A stretch of DNA of 64,000 nucleotides from Paraburkholderia bryophila (GTDB lineage: Bacteria; Pseudomonadota; Gammaproteobacteria; Burkholderiales; Burkholderiaceae): assembly GCF_013409255.1 (NCBI RefSeq), contig NZ_JACCAS010000002.1, positions 310,001 through 374,000 on the forward strand, in the 5' to 3' direction. How positions within the stretch are numbered: position 1 is the stretch's first letter; each line of letters opens with the position of its first letter. Shown in pieces: positions 35,860-44,434 of the stretch. The position numbers and the translations under genes were made by a program. The notes beneath the pieces are model-generated. The model did no database searches, was not told the DNA's origin, and saw nothing but the letters and a program-made list of their open reading frames with translations.

Positions 35860-37314
35860 ATGACATGGACCGTCGATGAACAACTCGCGCTAACCGCCAC
35901 CGAAGCCATCGCCGCCATCCAGTCAGGCCGCCTCAAAGCCGCCGACTACGTGGCCACGCTGCTTGCGCGCGCGGCGTCGCTCGAGAGCCTCAATGCGCTC
36001 ACCACGCTCGACCTCGACGGCGCGCTCGCCGCCGCGCGGCGCATCGACGCATTGCCGGCCGCCGCGCTCGCGCAATTGCCGCTGGCCGGCTTGCCGATCG
36101 TCGTGAAGGACAACATCAACACCGTCGGTTTGCAAACCTCGGCGGGCACACCGGCGCTCGAAGGCTTTATCCCGAAGGCGAACGCGCCCTCGGTGCAGCG
36201 TCTGATCGACGCCGGCGCGATCGTGCTCGGCAAGGCCAACATGCACGAACTCGCGTTCGGTATCACCAGCACGAACCTCGCCACGCACGCGGGCCCGGTG
36301 CGCAATCCCTACGATCCCACGCGGATTCCGGGCGGTTCGTCGGGCGGCACGGCGGCGGCGATTGCCGCGCGCATCGTGCCCGCAGGACTCGGCACCGATA
36401 CCGGCGGCTCGACGCGCATTCCGGCGGCGTTGACGGGCATCGCGGGGTTTCGTCCTTCGGTCGGCAATGGTGGTGCTGAACGGCGCTATCACGACCCGGA
36501 CGCCGTGGTGCCGATCAGCCATACGCGCGATACGGTCGGGCCGATGGCGCGCACCGTTGCCGATATCGCGCTGCTGGACGGCGTGATCACCGGCAGCGGC
36601 GCGTTGCCGGATATCGCGCTGAGCGGCTTGCGCGTCGGCTTGCCTGCGCCGCTGTGGGAAGGGCTCGAGCGCCAGGTGGACGACATCGCGCGCGACGCGT
36701 TGCGGCGGCTCGAGGCAGCGGGCGTGGTGTTCGTGCCGGTGGCGATGCGCGAGCTCGATCATTTGAACGGCATGGTGGGCGGCCCGATTGCAATCCACGA
36801 AGCGCTCGACGACGTGCGCGCCTGGCTCGTTGCGAATGACGCGCCGGTCAAAACCGTCGCCGAACTCGCGGCCCGCATTGCGAGCCCGGATGTCCGCGCG
36901 ATTTACGACGGCGTGCTCGGCGACGTGCTTGCCGTGCAATACGACGACGCGCTGAATCTGTGGCGGCCGCGTTTGCGGGCTTACATGGCGGCGACGTTCG
37001 CCGATGAGCGGCTCGACGCGCTGCTGTTTCCGACCACGCGTCTCGCCGCAGCGCCGATCGACGACGTGTATGGCTCGTCGTTCGTCAGCGTCGACGGCGG
37101 CGAACCGATCGACACGATGGACGCGTTCCTGCGCAATACCGATCCGGCCAGCACATCGGGTATTCCGGGCCTGTCGCTGCCTGCCGGCATGACCCCGGGT
37201 GGCTTGCCGGTCGGCCTGGAACTGGACGGGCCGCTAGGTGAAGACCGGCGGCTGCTGGCGATCGGTGTCGCGTTCGAGCAGTTGCTCGGCGTGTTGCCTG
37301 CGCCGACGCTTTGA
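35860..37314 (+). CDS. Amidase-signature hydrolase, indoleacetamide-hydrolase-like
   Basis: A 484-residue amidase with the complete catalytic triad: Lys83 in VVKDN, the cis-Ser in PGGSSGG (about 160) and nucleophile Ser184 in DTGGSTRIPA. The C-terminal GIPGLSLPAGMTPGGLPVGLELDGPLGEDRRLL matches the IaaH/indoleacetamide and mandelamide hydrolase branch. It hydrolyses an amide to acid and ammonia in the cytoplasm. GGAG stands nine bases before the ATG. No tryptophan 2-monooxygenase (iaaM) or nitrile hydratase gene is adjacent, so an auxin role is not supported by context. Confidence 0.85.
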   Translation: MTWTVDEQLALTATEAIAAIQSGRLKAADYVATLLARAASLESLNALTTLDLDGALAAARRIDALPAAALAQLPLAGLPIVVKDNINTVGLQTSAGTPALEGFIPKANAPSVQRLIDAGAIVLGKANMHELAFGITSTNLATHAGPVRNPYDPTRIPGGSSGGTAAAIAARIVPAGLGTDTGGSTRIPAALTGIAGFRPSVGNGGAERRYHDPDAVVPISHTRDTVGPMARTVADIALLDGVITGSGALPDIALSGLRVGLPAPLWEGLERQVDDIARDALRRLEAAGVVFVPVAMRELDHLNGMVGGPIAIHEALDDVRAWLVANDAPVKTVAELAARIASPDVRAIYDGVLGDVLAVQYDDALNLWRPRLRAYMAATFADERLDALLFPTTRLAAAPIDDVYGSSFVSVDGGEPIDTMDAFLRNTDPASTSGIPGLSLPAGMTPGGLPVGLELDGPLGEDRRLLAIGVAFEQLLGVLPAPTL

Positions 37315-37350
37315 TCCGCGCCGCGACCTACCTTTGAAAATACCGACGAA

Positions 37351-38190
37351 ATGCCGATGATCGCGCAGAAAAAAAAGCCAGCCGATGCACCGTTGAAAAC
37401 ACTGATGCCCCACCTGTCACTGCGAACTCTTTCGCGCCGCAGCGTCGGCCTGCGGGCTGCGTTGGCCGCGTTGACCGTCGCGCTCGCGGCCACTGGCTGT
37501 GCACGTCTCGCCACGATCGATTCCAACGCGCTATGGAAGATCGTCGATCTGCGCTGCGTGCCGTCGCAACAGGCAACCGGCACACCGGGCCAATGCACGA
37601 CCGTCAATCTCGACCAACGCTATGCGATCCTGAAGGACATCGTCGGACGGTCGCAGCATCTGCTGATTCCGACCGACCGCATCACCGGGATCGAAAGCCC
37701 GCTCGTGCTGGCGCCGCACGCGCAGGACTATTGGGTCGACGCGTGGGATTCGCGCCGTTACGTCGAGCAATCGGTCAAGCGCACGCTGCCCGACAATCAG
37801 CTCGGCCTTGAAATCAATTCGAAGTACCGGCGTTCGCAGAACCAGTTGCATATTCATATCGATTGCATGCGCGGCGATATTAGCGAGGCGCTTGCACATC
37901 ACGCGAAAGACGCACCCGGCGAGTGGCATTGGGACACGCTCGACGGCAACCGCTACCGGATCATGCGCGTCAACACGCTGACGAACAGCGGTAATCCGTT
38001 CCGCGTCGTCGCGCGCGACAACCCGGGCGAAGCGGCAATGGCCACGCAAACCATTCTCGTGACGGGCGCGGGGCCTTCCGCGGAACAGGACGGCTGGCTG
38101 CTCGTGAATAGCGGCACCGAGGTGGACAACGGCAGCGGCACGGCGGAACCCTTGCTCGATCACGCATGCCGCGTGGCGGACGCGCATTGA
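37351..38190 (+). CDS. cdh: CDP-diacylglycerol diphosphatase (Cdh family)
   Basis: A 279-residue protein. After an N-terminal basic segment and one hydrophobic stretch (ALAALTVALAATGCARL, possibly a lipoprotein signal with Cys at about residue 50) comes the Cdh domain: LWKIVDLRCVP, LLIPTDRITGIESP, and the HIT-like active-site segment NQLHIHIDCM. Such enzymes split CDP-diacylglycerol into phosphatidate and CMP on the periplasmic or inner-membrane face. The 36-bp gap to the amidase gene allows co-transcription, though the functions are unrelated. Confidence 0.85.
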   Translation: MPMIAQKKKPADAPLKTLMPHLSLRTLSRRSVGLRAALAALTVALAATGCARLATIDSNALWKIVDLRCVPSQQATGTPGQCTTVNLDQRYAILKDIVGRSQHLLIPTDRITGIESPLVLAPHAQDYWVDAWDSRRYVEQSVKRTLPDNQLGLEINSKYRRSQNQLHIHIDCMRGDISEALAHHAKDAPGEWHWDTLDGNRYRIMRVNTLTNSGNPFRVVARDNPGEAAMATQTILVTGAGPSAEQDGWLLVNSGTEVDNGSGTAEPLLDHACRVADAH

Positions 38191-38344
38191 GCACCGTTGA
38201 GCACCGGTTCGGGCCGCACGCGGGCCGGCGATATCTGCCCCGCCTAAGCACGTTCGGGCAGATGCATTGCTGAACAAAATGGTTCTGGCGGCGCCCATGG
38301 GTCCGTAGGATCGGTCTGAACATGCACTTCGACCGGTCAAGCCC

Positions 38345-39379
38345 ATGGCGTTTTACCTCGACGATACGCAGCGCAAAAACCTCACCCGACTTGCAACGAG
38401 CTGGACATGGCGCACGCAATGGCCAACATGGGCACTGATCGTCACGATTTATAGCGGATGGTTCGGCGCGGCTACTCACGCGCGTGAGCTTGGTTTGCCG
38501 CTCGCCGTCGCACTGCTCGCTTTGCTCAGTGCGTGGTACATGTCGCTGCAGCATGAACTGTTGCATGGTCATCCAACCCGTTCGCGCCTGGTCAACGCAG
38601 GGCTCGGCTTTGCGCCGCTGGCCGTGTGGTTTCCGTACGGCATCTATCGGGATTCGCATCTCCAGCATCATGACGATGCGCATTTGACGCATCCGGAACG
38701 CGATCCGGAAAGCTACTTCGTCAATTCATTGGTGTGGCAACGCGCGGGGTGGGCGATTCGCGCGCTGCTGACATTCCGGAATACGTTTATCGGCAGATTG
38801 CTGGTTGGGCCGGCGTTTTCTATTTCAGCGACCGGTGTGGATGCGCTCGCCAAAATCAGGCGCGGTGATTGGCGCGATGTGCCGGTGTGGTTTGCGCACG
38901 TCGCTGCGTTGGCTGCTTTAACGCTGTGGTTGCGGAGTTGCTGCGGAATACCGGCGTGGGTGTTTATTGTCGGTGTGGGCTACGGCGCGTTGTCGCTGGG
39001 TTCGATTCGCTCGTTTCAGGAACATCGTGTCGCGCAGGCTCCCGAACACCGCACGGTGATTAACGAAGCATCGTGGTTCTGGCGGTTGCTGTTTCTGAAC
39101 AATAACTACCACCTGGTGCATCACGATTTGCCGCATGTGCCGTGGTTTGCGCTGCGAGGGGTCTATGAGACGTCGCGTCGGCAATACATCAGGCGCTCGG
39201 GGGGCTTTCTGGTTAACGGCCACAGTGAATGGATGAGGCAACATATGTTCGCTGCTGTAGCTCATCCGGCGCATGGCGATTTCTCCACTAACATCCATGT
39301 CGTTCCCGCAGCAAGACCTGCTGCTGCCGACGCCGCAAACAGCGGTTCCGTCACATACGACGTCAACCCCGCCCGATAG
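38345..39379 (+). CDS. Membrane fatty-acid desaturase family protein
   Basis: A 344-residue di-iron membrane protein. Three histidine clusters are present: HELLHGH (about 74), HLQHHDDAH (about 103) and NNNYHLVHHDLPH (about 255), with hydrophobic pairs between them. Family members desaturate or hydroxylate acyl chains or carotenoids using oxygen. The last about 35 residues are polar and not typical. The stop codon lies inside the first copy of an 18-bp tandem repeat, so the C-terminus may have been altered by the rearrangement that created the downstream scar. Confidence 0.82.
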   Translation: MAFYLDDTQRKNLTRLATSWTWRTQWPTWALIVTIYSGWFGAATHARELGLPLAVALLALLSAWYMSLQHELLHGHPTRSRLVNAGLGFAPLAVWFPYGIYRDSHLQHHDDAHLTHPERDPESYFVNSLVWQRAGWAIRALLTFRNTFIGRLLVGPAFSISATGVDALAKIRRGDWRDVPVWFAHVAALAALTLWLRSCCGIPAWVFIVGVGYGALSLGSIRSFQEHRVAQAPEHRTVINEASWFWRLLFLNNNYHLVHHDLPHVPWFALRGVYETSRRQYIRRSGGFLVNGHSEWMRQHMFAAVAHPAHGDFSTNIHVVPAARPAAADAANSGSVTYDVNPAR

Positions 39380-39410
39380 TTGAGTGGGTCCAGATAGTTG
39401 AGTGGGTCCA
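39375..39410. repeat. Perfect 18-bp tandem duplication
   Basis: GATAGTTGAGTGGGTCCA occurs twice in direct succession (39375-39392 and 39393-39410). The first copy contains the desaturase stop codon TAG. It marks the left edge of a stretch of foreign or broken genes. Confidence 0.9.
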
Positions 39411-39632
39411 TCCTGGCAGCAACGAACTGCCTCGCGTCCGATGCGCCAAAAGCAACAACAGCGCGGCCTTGTGCGACCACCGGCGATCACCGGCCACGAC
39501 CGCACACGCGCACGCAGCACATCCATTCGCTAGAATGCGCTGAATCGAGTTTTCCATTGGAGAGACTCGATCTGGCTACCTATCGATTCCGTGAGTGCAA
39601 AGACCTCATCAACAACCGGACCCGGGTTATAT

Positions 39633-40499
39633 ATGAACACGACAACCTACCTGTACATCCTTGTTTTTCCGCAAAAAAACGTGATAAAAATCGGAAAGGC
39701 AAACGATATACAGAATCGGATAGATTCCCTCCGGCGATGGTGGGGCGAGGTTAACTACCCGGCCTCATACTATCTTTCCATCGAAGAAAAATCTGTTTTC
39801 AAGCTCGAAAAATCTCTTCATTTTCTGCTCTCCAGATACTCCGTCGAGTTTAACGACGGAGATGGAAAAAGCGAGATCTTCGCTCATGATGCTCTTGAGA
39901 AAGCGATTGACGTTATCGATCTCTACGCCTCTCTGACTCAATCTTCCACACGATTGCAGAAAGGAATTCCAGAACCCATCAAGCCGCAGAGCGACAGGAA
40001 GAAAAAGGAGAAGTACGAAAAGGCGGCCGCAAAATCTGATCGTTTCTTCAACAGCATCTCGGCTTGCGCAGACAGGTTCAGAAAGATCAACAAGTTGATC
40101 GCCTTTCTGATGCGTTACCAGTCCCGCATCCAGTTTCAGTACGATATTGTCGACGACCATATACTTTTCCGGGTTCGTCAAAATCACGCCCGAAACCACC
40201 ATGCATCACTATCGGTCGCATCGCTCTTTAGTTTCGGCGTCGAAGATTTTGATGTGAGAATCGGGATGAACTGCTGTTCCGCCGTTGGTGTCGGCGATGT
40301 CGTGCAATACCGGATAAATCTGATACGGCAGGATGCAGATAGTTTTTCTCATCCCTATCTCGTCTATCTGTGCAGCCAGGCAGAGCGTATGCTGGCACAC
40401 CTTCCCAAAAGGTCTCTGGCAACACTCGACGAAATTCCGATAGTCGATGATGCCGGCGTCACAAGCAGCATCTTCGACGAATGGCGAGACGATCGTTGA
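39633..40499 (+). CDS. GIY-YIG-related (T5orf172/MUG113-like) protein
   Basis: A 288-residue protein. The N-terminal about 90 residues read TTYLYILVFPQKNVIKIGKANDIQNRIDSL...KLEKSLHFLLSRYSVEFNDGDGKSEIF, the pattern of the T5orf172/GIY-YIG nuclease fold often found in phage and mobile-element proteins (Y-I-L, K-I-G-x-x-x-x-x-x-R, E-K-x-L-H, E-x-F). The C-terminal part is unrecognised. The gene is visibly AT-richer than its neighbours, indicating recent transfer. The start is chosen by homology; no good ribosome site is seen. Role unknown: possibly DNA cleavage or defence. Confidence 0.6.
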   Translation: MNTTTYLYILVFPQKNVIKIGKANDIQNRIDSLRRWWGEVNYPASYYLSIEEKSVFKLEKSLHFLLSRYSVEFNDGDGKSEIFAHDALEKAIDVIDLYASLTQSSTRLQKGIPEPIKPQSDRKKKEKYEKAAAKSDRFFNSISACADRFRKINKLIAFLMRYQSRIQFQYDIVDDHILFRVRQNHARNHHASLSVASLFSFGVEDFDVRIGMNCCSAVGVGDVVQYRINLIRQDADSFSHPYLVYLCSQAERMLAHLPKRSLATLDEIPIVDDAGVTSSIFDEWRDDR

Positions 40500-40605
40500 G
40501 CTGAGACTCCCCAGCAATCAATCCCGTTCCACACAGGAAGCACGGTGCTGGTCTTTGTTACTGGCGCGACAAGTCACGGTCGCCGTCAATCAAAACCCCC
40601 ACGTA

Positions 40606-40791
40606 CTAGCGGCCAATCGCAATGCGCGTGTTCACCTTGACAGGCGACGCTTTATCGTCGAACGGTGGCTGCGGGATGAAATCCCGACTCACGTCAGGCT
40701 CAAAAACCATGCAACACGTCGAACCGCCATACTGGAAAAAGCCCAGCTCGCCGCCTCTGTCGACGTGCTGACCGGGCAACGCTTCTATCAT
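40606..40791 (-). pseudogene. 3' remnant of a phosphatidylserine decarboxylase family gene
   Basis: The reverse-strand frame encodes 61 residues: LPGQHVDRGGELGFFQYGGS, then TCCMVFEPDVSRDFI and SPVKVNTRIAIGR. GxELGxFxYGGST is the C-terminal signature of phosphatidylserine decarboxylases. The normal upstream about 200 or more residues are missing and the frame runs directly into the xanthine-dehydrogenase remnant on the other strand. The catalytic pyruvoyl-forming GST-type site may be retained in GGST, but the protein cannot fold alone. A broken gene end. Confidence 0.75.
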
Positions 40792-41335
40792 GCAGGACGA
40801 GAAGCGGTTCGAGACCTACGCCGCTTTGCTGGCGCGCGCGAGGCAAGCAGAAGTGACGGTCGAGGCCGACGCGCCGATGCCCTTCGAGTTACAACACGGG
40901 TCCATGCATAGCCATAGCGCGCTCTTCTGCGAGGTGCGGGTGAACGCCGTGACCGGCGAGATTCGCGTGAGCCGCTTTCTCGGCTCGTTCGACTGCGGCC
41001 GGATCATCAACGCCAAGACCGCGGCCAGCCAGTTTCGCGGCGGCATCATCATGGGCCTCGGCCTTGCGCTGATGGAGGAAAGCGAGTTCGACGAAAGAAC
41101 CGGCCGCATCATGAATCCGTCGCTCGCCGACTATCATGTGCCGGTGCGTCTCGACGTGCCTAAGATCGATATGATCTGGAACGACGAAGCCGATCCTCAC
41201 ACGCCGATGGGCGCACGCCGCGTGGGCGAGATCGGCATTACCGGCGTGGGCGCAGCCGTCGCGAACGCGGTGTTCAACGCGACGGCCAGGCGAATTCGCG
41301 ATCTTCCCATTACGTTGGACAAGATGATCGGCTAG
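40790..41335 (+). pseudogene. 3' remnant of a molybdopterin-binding xanthine dehydrogenase-family subunit (YagR/PaoC-like)
   Basis: About 181 codons covering the end of the large Mo-subunit: SMHSHSALFCEVRVNAVTGEIRV, FDCGRIINAKTAASQFRGGIIMGLGLALMEE, NPSLADYHVPVRLDVPKID and the active-site Glu segment GARRVGEIGITGVGAAVANA. The family is over 700 residues long; roughly the first three quarters and the FAD and FeS partner genes are absent. The frame begins exactly at the junction with the decarboxylase remnant. Non-functional debris. Confidence 0.85.
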
Positions 41336-41395
41336 CGCGGGGATCGTCTTCGGACAGACCGTGGTCAGATCGAACGGATGGATCGGAGACGGGCG

Positions 41396-42115
41396 TCATT
41401 CACCTTGTGCCGCTGCGCCGCCGGTGCATGCGCAGCCGGCATGATGAGCGTGGTCGGCGTGGTCGGCGTGACTGTCGTCCCATGCCGAACCGAGAATGAT
41501 CTGGCAGAAGTTCAGCCGCTTGTACGACGGATCGCGAAGCTCGAGCACGTCCGCCTTGACGTTGCCGAATGTCGTCTCGGGTTTCTTGATCGTCCCTTGC
41601 GCGAACGCGTCGATAATGCCGTTCTTGAAGGTCTTTTCGCGCGGGTGTGCCGCCACCACCTGGTTGCGCTGATCGACGCTGAACTCGTTGTAGCTCAGAC
41701 CCAGCACGTCCATCTCGACCCCCGCGGTCACGAGCGCGACGACCGGCTTCATGTGTTCGGGAACGCCCGGCGTCGTATGCAGCGCGATCGAAGCCCACAC
41801 CTGGTCGATGTCGTACTCGTTCATGCGGTACTGCGTCATGAAATCGCGCGCGGCATTGGCGCCGTCCACTTCGAAGCGATAGTTCTCGCTGCTATAGGCC
41901 GGCATCAGCCCCATGTCGTGGAACATCGCGCCGAGGTAAAGCAGTTCCGGGTCGTACTTCAGGCCTTTGCGGTTGCCGCTCAGGGCGCCGAACAGGAATA
42001 CCCGGCGCGAATGGTTGTACAGCAGATCGGTTTCGGTATCGCGAACCAGTTCGGTCGCGGCGCGTGCAATGGCGCTGTCGGGGATCTCGATGCCTGCGAT
42101 GATGGTGTTAGTCAT
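41396..42115 (-). CDS. HD-domain hydrolase, cyanamide-hydratase type
   Basis: A 239-residue protein. Metal ligands of the HD fold are visible: NHSRRVFLFGAL (His35) and AMFHDMGL (His66-Asp67), with a later HTTPG and an Asp further on. NHSxRVxxFG...YDPELLYLGAMFHDMGL matches the HD subgroup that includes fungal cyanamide hydratases (cyanamide to urea). The last about 25 residues are a His/Asp/Cys-rich tail (DDSHADHADHAHHAGCAC), a probable metal-storage or delivery tail. AAGGAA precedes the ATG, the same site as at cynS 178 bp upstream on the same strand. Substrate is inferred from family and cyanase context. Confidence 0.7.
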   Translation of the reverse strand: MTNTIIAGIEIPDSAIARAATELVRDTETDLLYNHSRRVFLFGALSGNRKGLKYDPELLYLGAMFHDMGLMPAYSSENYRFEVDGANAARDFMTQYRMNEYDIDQVWASIALHTTPGVPEHMKPVVALVTAGVEMDVLGLSYNEFSVDQRNQVVAAHPREKTFKNGIIDAFAQGTIKKPETTFGNVKADVLELRDPSYKRLNFCQIILGSAWDDSHADHADHAHHAGCACTGGAAAQGE

Positions 42116-42293
42116 GTCGGTTCCTTCGCTGATGGGTGGAGGGAGGACACACACGCCCTCCCGATGTCCGCCTGGCGCAGTGGTTTGCGTCCAGGCCTCG
42201 CGCTGAAACCAGTATTGGCTAACGGCCGCCGGCGGGCAACGAAGATGGGCCGCTGAAGTCTGCCAACGTTGCCGTGTAAGCTGCCATCGCGGC

Positions 42294-42764
42294 TCAGAAC
42301 GGTTTGGTCGGCAGATACTTGCCGTCGAGCGTGATCACTGCACGCGAACCGCCCTCCGGATCGTCGACCTTCTGGATATCGAGCTTGAAGTTGATCGCGC
42401 TGATAATGCCGTCGCCAAACTTCTCGTGCACCAGCGCCTTGAGCGTCGAGCCGTAGACCTGCACCATTTCATAGAACCGGTAGATCGTCGGATCGGTCGG
42501 CACACCGCCCGGAATACTGCCGCGCACCGGCACGGTCTGTAACAGGCGCACGGCGTCTTCATCGAGTCCGAGCTTGTCGGCGACAACCTTGGCCGCGTCC
42601 GCGGGCAGGGGATGCTGGCCGAGCAGCGCAGCCGTGACGAAGGCGAGACTCAGACCGGTCCCTTCATTGATCTCCTCAAACGTCAGGTTCTTGCGAATCT
42701 TCGCGTCGATAACGACATCGGTCAGGTTCTGGCGGGAGCTCGGGTTGACTTGCGATTGGGTCAT
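42294..42764 (-). CDS. cynS: Cyanase (cyanate hydratase)
   Basis: A 156-residue protein, exactly the family length. The N-terminal helical domain ([33 protein letters not shown]) is followed by the C-terminal active-site domain [37 protein letters not shown], containing the conserved Arg, Glu and Ser catalytic residues. It converts cyanate and bicarbonate to ammonia and carbon dioxide as a homodecamer. The ATG at 42764 follows AAGGAA. First of a two-gene leftward unit with the HD protein; no CynR or CynT is adjacent. Confidence 0.95.
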   Translation of the reverse strand: MTQSQVNPSSRQNLTDVVIDAKIRKNLTFEEINEGTGLSLAFVTAALLGQHPLPADAAKVVADKLGLDEDAVRLLQTVPVRGSIPGGVPTDPTIYRFYEMVQVYGSTLKALVHEKFGDGIISAINFKLDIQKVDDPEGGSRAVITLDGKYLPTKPF

Positions 42765-43094
42765 GATGGTTCCTTCGGTTGAAAACACAGGATTCACGCA
42801 GCCAGGGAGAGCCGCGCAGGCGTGGCACAGGCTTCAGGATACGCGGCAGACGAAACGAAGCGGTTCCTCGTGCCCCGCCCGGTTCCGCGCGTTGTTCGCA
42901 ATCCCGTACCAAATGGCACAAGACCGTGCAATCTTCCGCCGGCTCCGGTTCCGTATGCTCTCTGTGCAGCGACCCACTATCGCTGGCATCCCAGAACGAG
43001 GCCGGGCACGACCGTTGTTCATACCGTACACGCGGCATCAGCGTGGTCACCGGGTCTTCAGATCGCTGCTCTCTTTCAACGTTGGAGAAATCGT
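42765..43094. promoter_or_regulatory. Divergent control region between cynS and bufA
   Basis: About 330 bp containing promoters for cynS (left) and the buf operon (right). It includes one copy of the 102-bp element also found inverted at 53075-53176. No coding frame here has homology support. Confidence 0.55.
42907..43008 (+). repeat. 102-bp dispersed element, copy A
   Basis: Compared by eye with the reverse complement of 53075-53176, about nine in ten bases match, with no gaps in the core; weaker similarity extends further at the cynS side. It lies 86 bp before bufA and points toward it. It is either a shared regulatory region or the end of a mobile block. Confidence 0.8.
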
Positions 43095-43427
43095 ATGGCC
43101 AATTACAAAACCACCACTCTCGTCGTCGGTGCATTCGCCGCCGCTCTCGCCGCCTTGACAGCCACCTCTGCCAGCGCACAGGAATTCACCGCGGCGCAGA
43201 AGAAGATTCAGGCCGAGCATACGGCGCTCGTCAAATCCGGCAAGGTCGAGCCCTGCTTCGGCACGGCAATGAAGGGGCAAAACGATTGCTACGCGGGGGC
43301 GGGCACCACCTGCGCCGGCACCAGCACGACGGACTATCAGGGCAACGCATTCAAGCTGGTGCCCAAGGGAACCTGCACCGGGATCTCCACACCGGGCGGC
43401 CCCGGCAGCCTGTCGCCGAAGGTCTAA
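43095..43427 (+). CDS. bufA: BufA-type (DUF2282) bufferin precursor peptide
   Basis: A 110-residue precursor. A signal peptide ([22 protein letters not shown]) precedes a core with four Cys (54, 65, 73, 94) in [24 protein letters not shown] and FKLVPKGTC, the DUF2282 signature. In bufferins an MNIO enzyme converts core Cys to thiooxazole-type groups that bind copper in the periplasm. GGAG lies seven bases before the ATG. It heads a five-gene unit; a hairpin after the stop probably keeps precursor mRNA more abundant than the enzymes. Regulation by an ECF sigma factor is known in relatives, but none is encoded here. Confidence 0.88.
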   Translation: MANYKTTTLVVGAFAAALAALTATSASAQEFTAAQKKIQAEHTALVKSGKVEPCFGTAMKGQNDCYAGAGTTCAGTSTTDYQGNAFKLVPKGTCTGISTPGGPGSLSPKV

Positions 43428-43438
43428 CATCGATCGGC

Positions 43439-43462
43439 GGCCGGGCATCGTCAAGCCCGGCC
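43439..43462 (+). terminator. Hairpin between precursor and maturase genes
   Basis: 8-bp stem GGCCGGGC/GCCCGGCC with an 8-base loop, 12 bases after the bufA stop, without a T-run. Probably a processing or attenuation structure, not a full terminator. Confidence 0.6.
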
Positions 43463-43492
43463 TCGCAGTGCTCACCGCAACAACGGTTCGCC

Positions 43493-44434
43493 ATGTCAGA
43501 GTCACGCCCCCACGAAACCCGACCGAGCCTGCCTCAACGCGCCGGGGTTGGGCTTAAAGCGCAGCATTACCACACGATCCTCGAATCGCGGCCGGACATC
43601 GGTTTTTTCGAGGTTCATGCGGAAAACTATATGGGCGCGGGTGGTCCGCCGCATCGCTTTCTTTCGGCCATACGCGAGCGCTACCCGCTATCGCTTCATG
43701 GTGTCGGCCTGTCGATCGGCGCAGACCGTCTGCTCGACCGGGATCATCTCCAGCGGCTGAAATCACTCATTGCACGCTATACGCCTGGACTGTTTTCCGA
43801 GCACCTGGCCTGGTCCAGCCACGACTGCGGCTTTCTCAACGACCTGCTGCCGGTTCCCTACACCGCCCAGAGCCTGGCGCGCGTGGCGGACCACATCGAC
43901 CAGGTGCAGGAAGTACTCGGCCGGCAGATGCTGCTGGAAAACCCGTCGACGTACCTCGCGTTCGAGGAAAGCACGTACCCAGAGACCGACTTCATTGCCG
44001 CCGTCGCACAGCGCACCGGCTGCGGTCTTCTGCTCGACGTCAACAACGTGTACGTCGCGTCGATCAACCAGCAGCGGGATCCGTTTGCCTATATCGATCA
44101 CTATCCGCTCTCGGCCGTGCAACAGTTTCATCTGGCCGGTCACGCGCGCGAGGCAGACGAAAAGAACCGTCCGCTGCTAATCGATACGCACGACCGCCAC
44201 GTCGCGGAGATCGTGTGGGAGCTATTCGCACGGGCGATCCGACGGACCGGCCCCCTTCCCACCTTGATCGAATGGGACGCGAACTTACCCGACTGGCCGA
44301 CGCTCAAGGCGGAAGCCGAGCGCGCCGACAGCGTCGTTCAGGCCGCCATGCAACCGGTCGTTTTCGACCACGTAACCAGCCGGCCGCCATTCATCGCCAT
44401 GCGTCAGCCGCACACAGAGGTGCAAACATCATGA
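43493..44434 (+). CDS. bufB: BufB-type MNIO (DUF692) peptide maturase
   Basis: A 313-residue TIM-barrel multinuclear non-heme iron oxygenase. Iron-ligand segments are all recognisable: [62 protein letters not shown] and [11 protein letters not shown]. It modifies Cys residues of the BufA precursor. The start ATG at 43493 gives the normal family N-terminus ([10 protein letters not shown] about 16 residues in). Its stop overlaps the next start in ATGA, so the following unknown protein is made in fixed proportion to it. Confidence 0.92.
   Translation: MSESRPHETRPSLPQRAGVGLKAQHYHTILESRPDIGFFEVHAENYMGAGGPPHRFLSAIRERYPLSLHGVGLSIGADRLLDRDHLQRLKSLIARYTPGLFSEHLAWSSHDCGFLNDLLPVPYTAQSLARVADHIDQVQEVLGRQMLLENPSTYLAFEESTYPETDFIAAVAQRTGCGLLLDVNNVYVASINQQRDPFAYIDHYPLSAVQQFHLAGHAREADEKNRPLLIDTHDRHVAEIVWELFARAIRRTGPLPTLIEWDANLPDWPTLKAEAERADSVVQAAMQPVVFDHVTSRPPFIAMRQPHTEVQTS

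Noticed and set aside
35860-37314. Auxin (indoleacetamide) biosynthesis locus
   Set aside because: The amidase resembles IaaH but no tryptophan monooxygenase or nitrile pathway gene is adjacent.
42867-43090. Extended N-terminus of BufA or a separate peptide in the bufA leader
   Set aside because: The open frame is Pro/Arg-rich, lacks a ribosome site and lies in the duplicated non-coding element; BufA begins at a clear signal peptide with GGAG.
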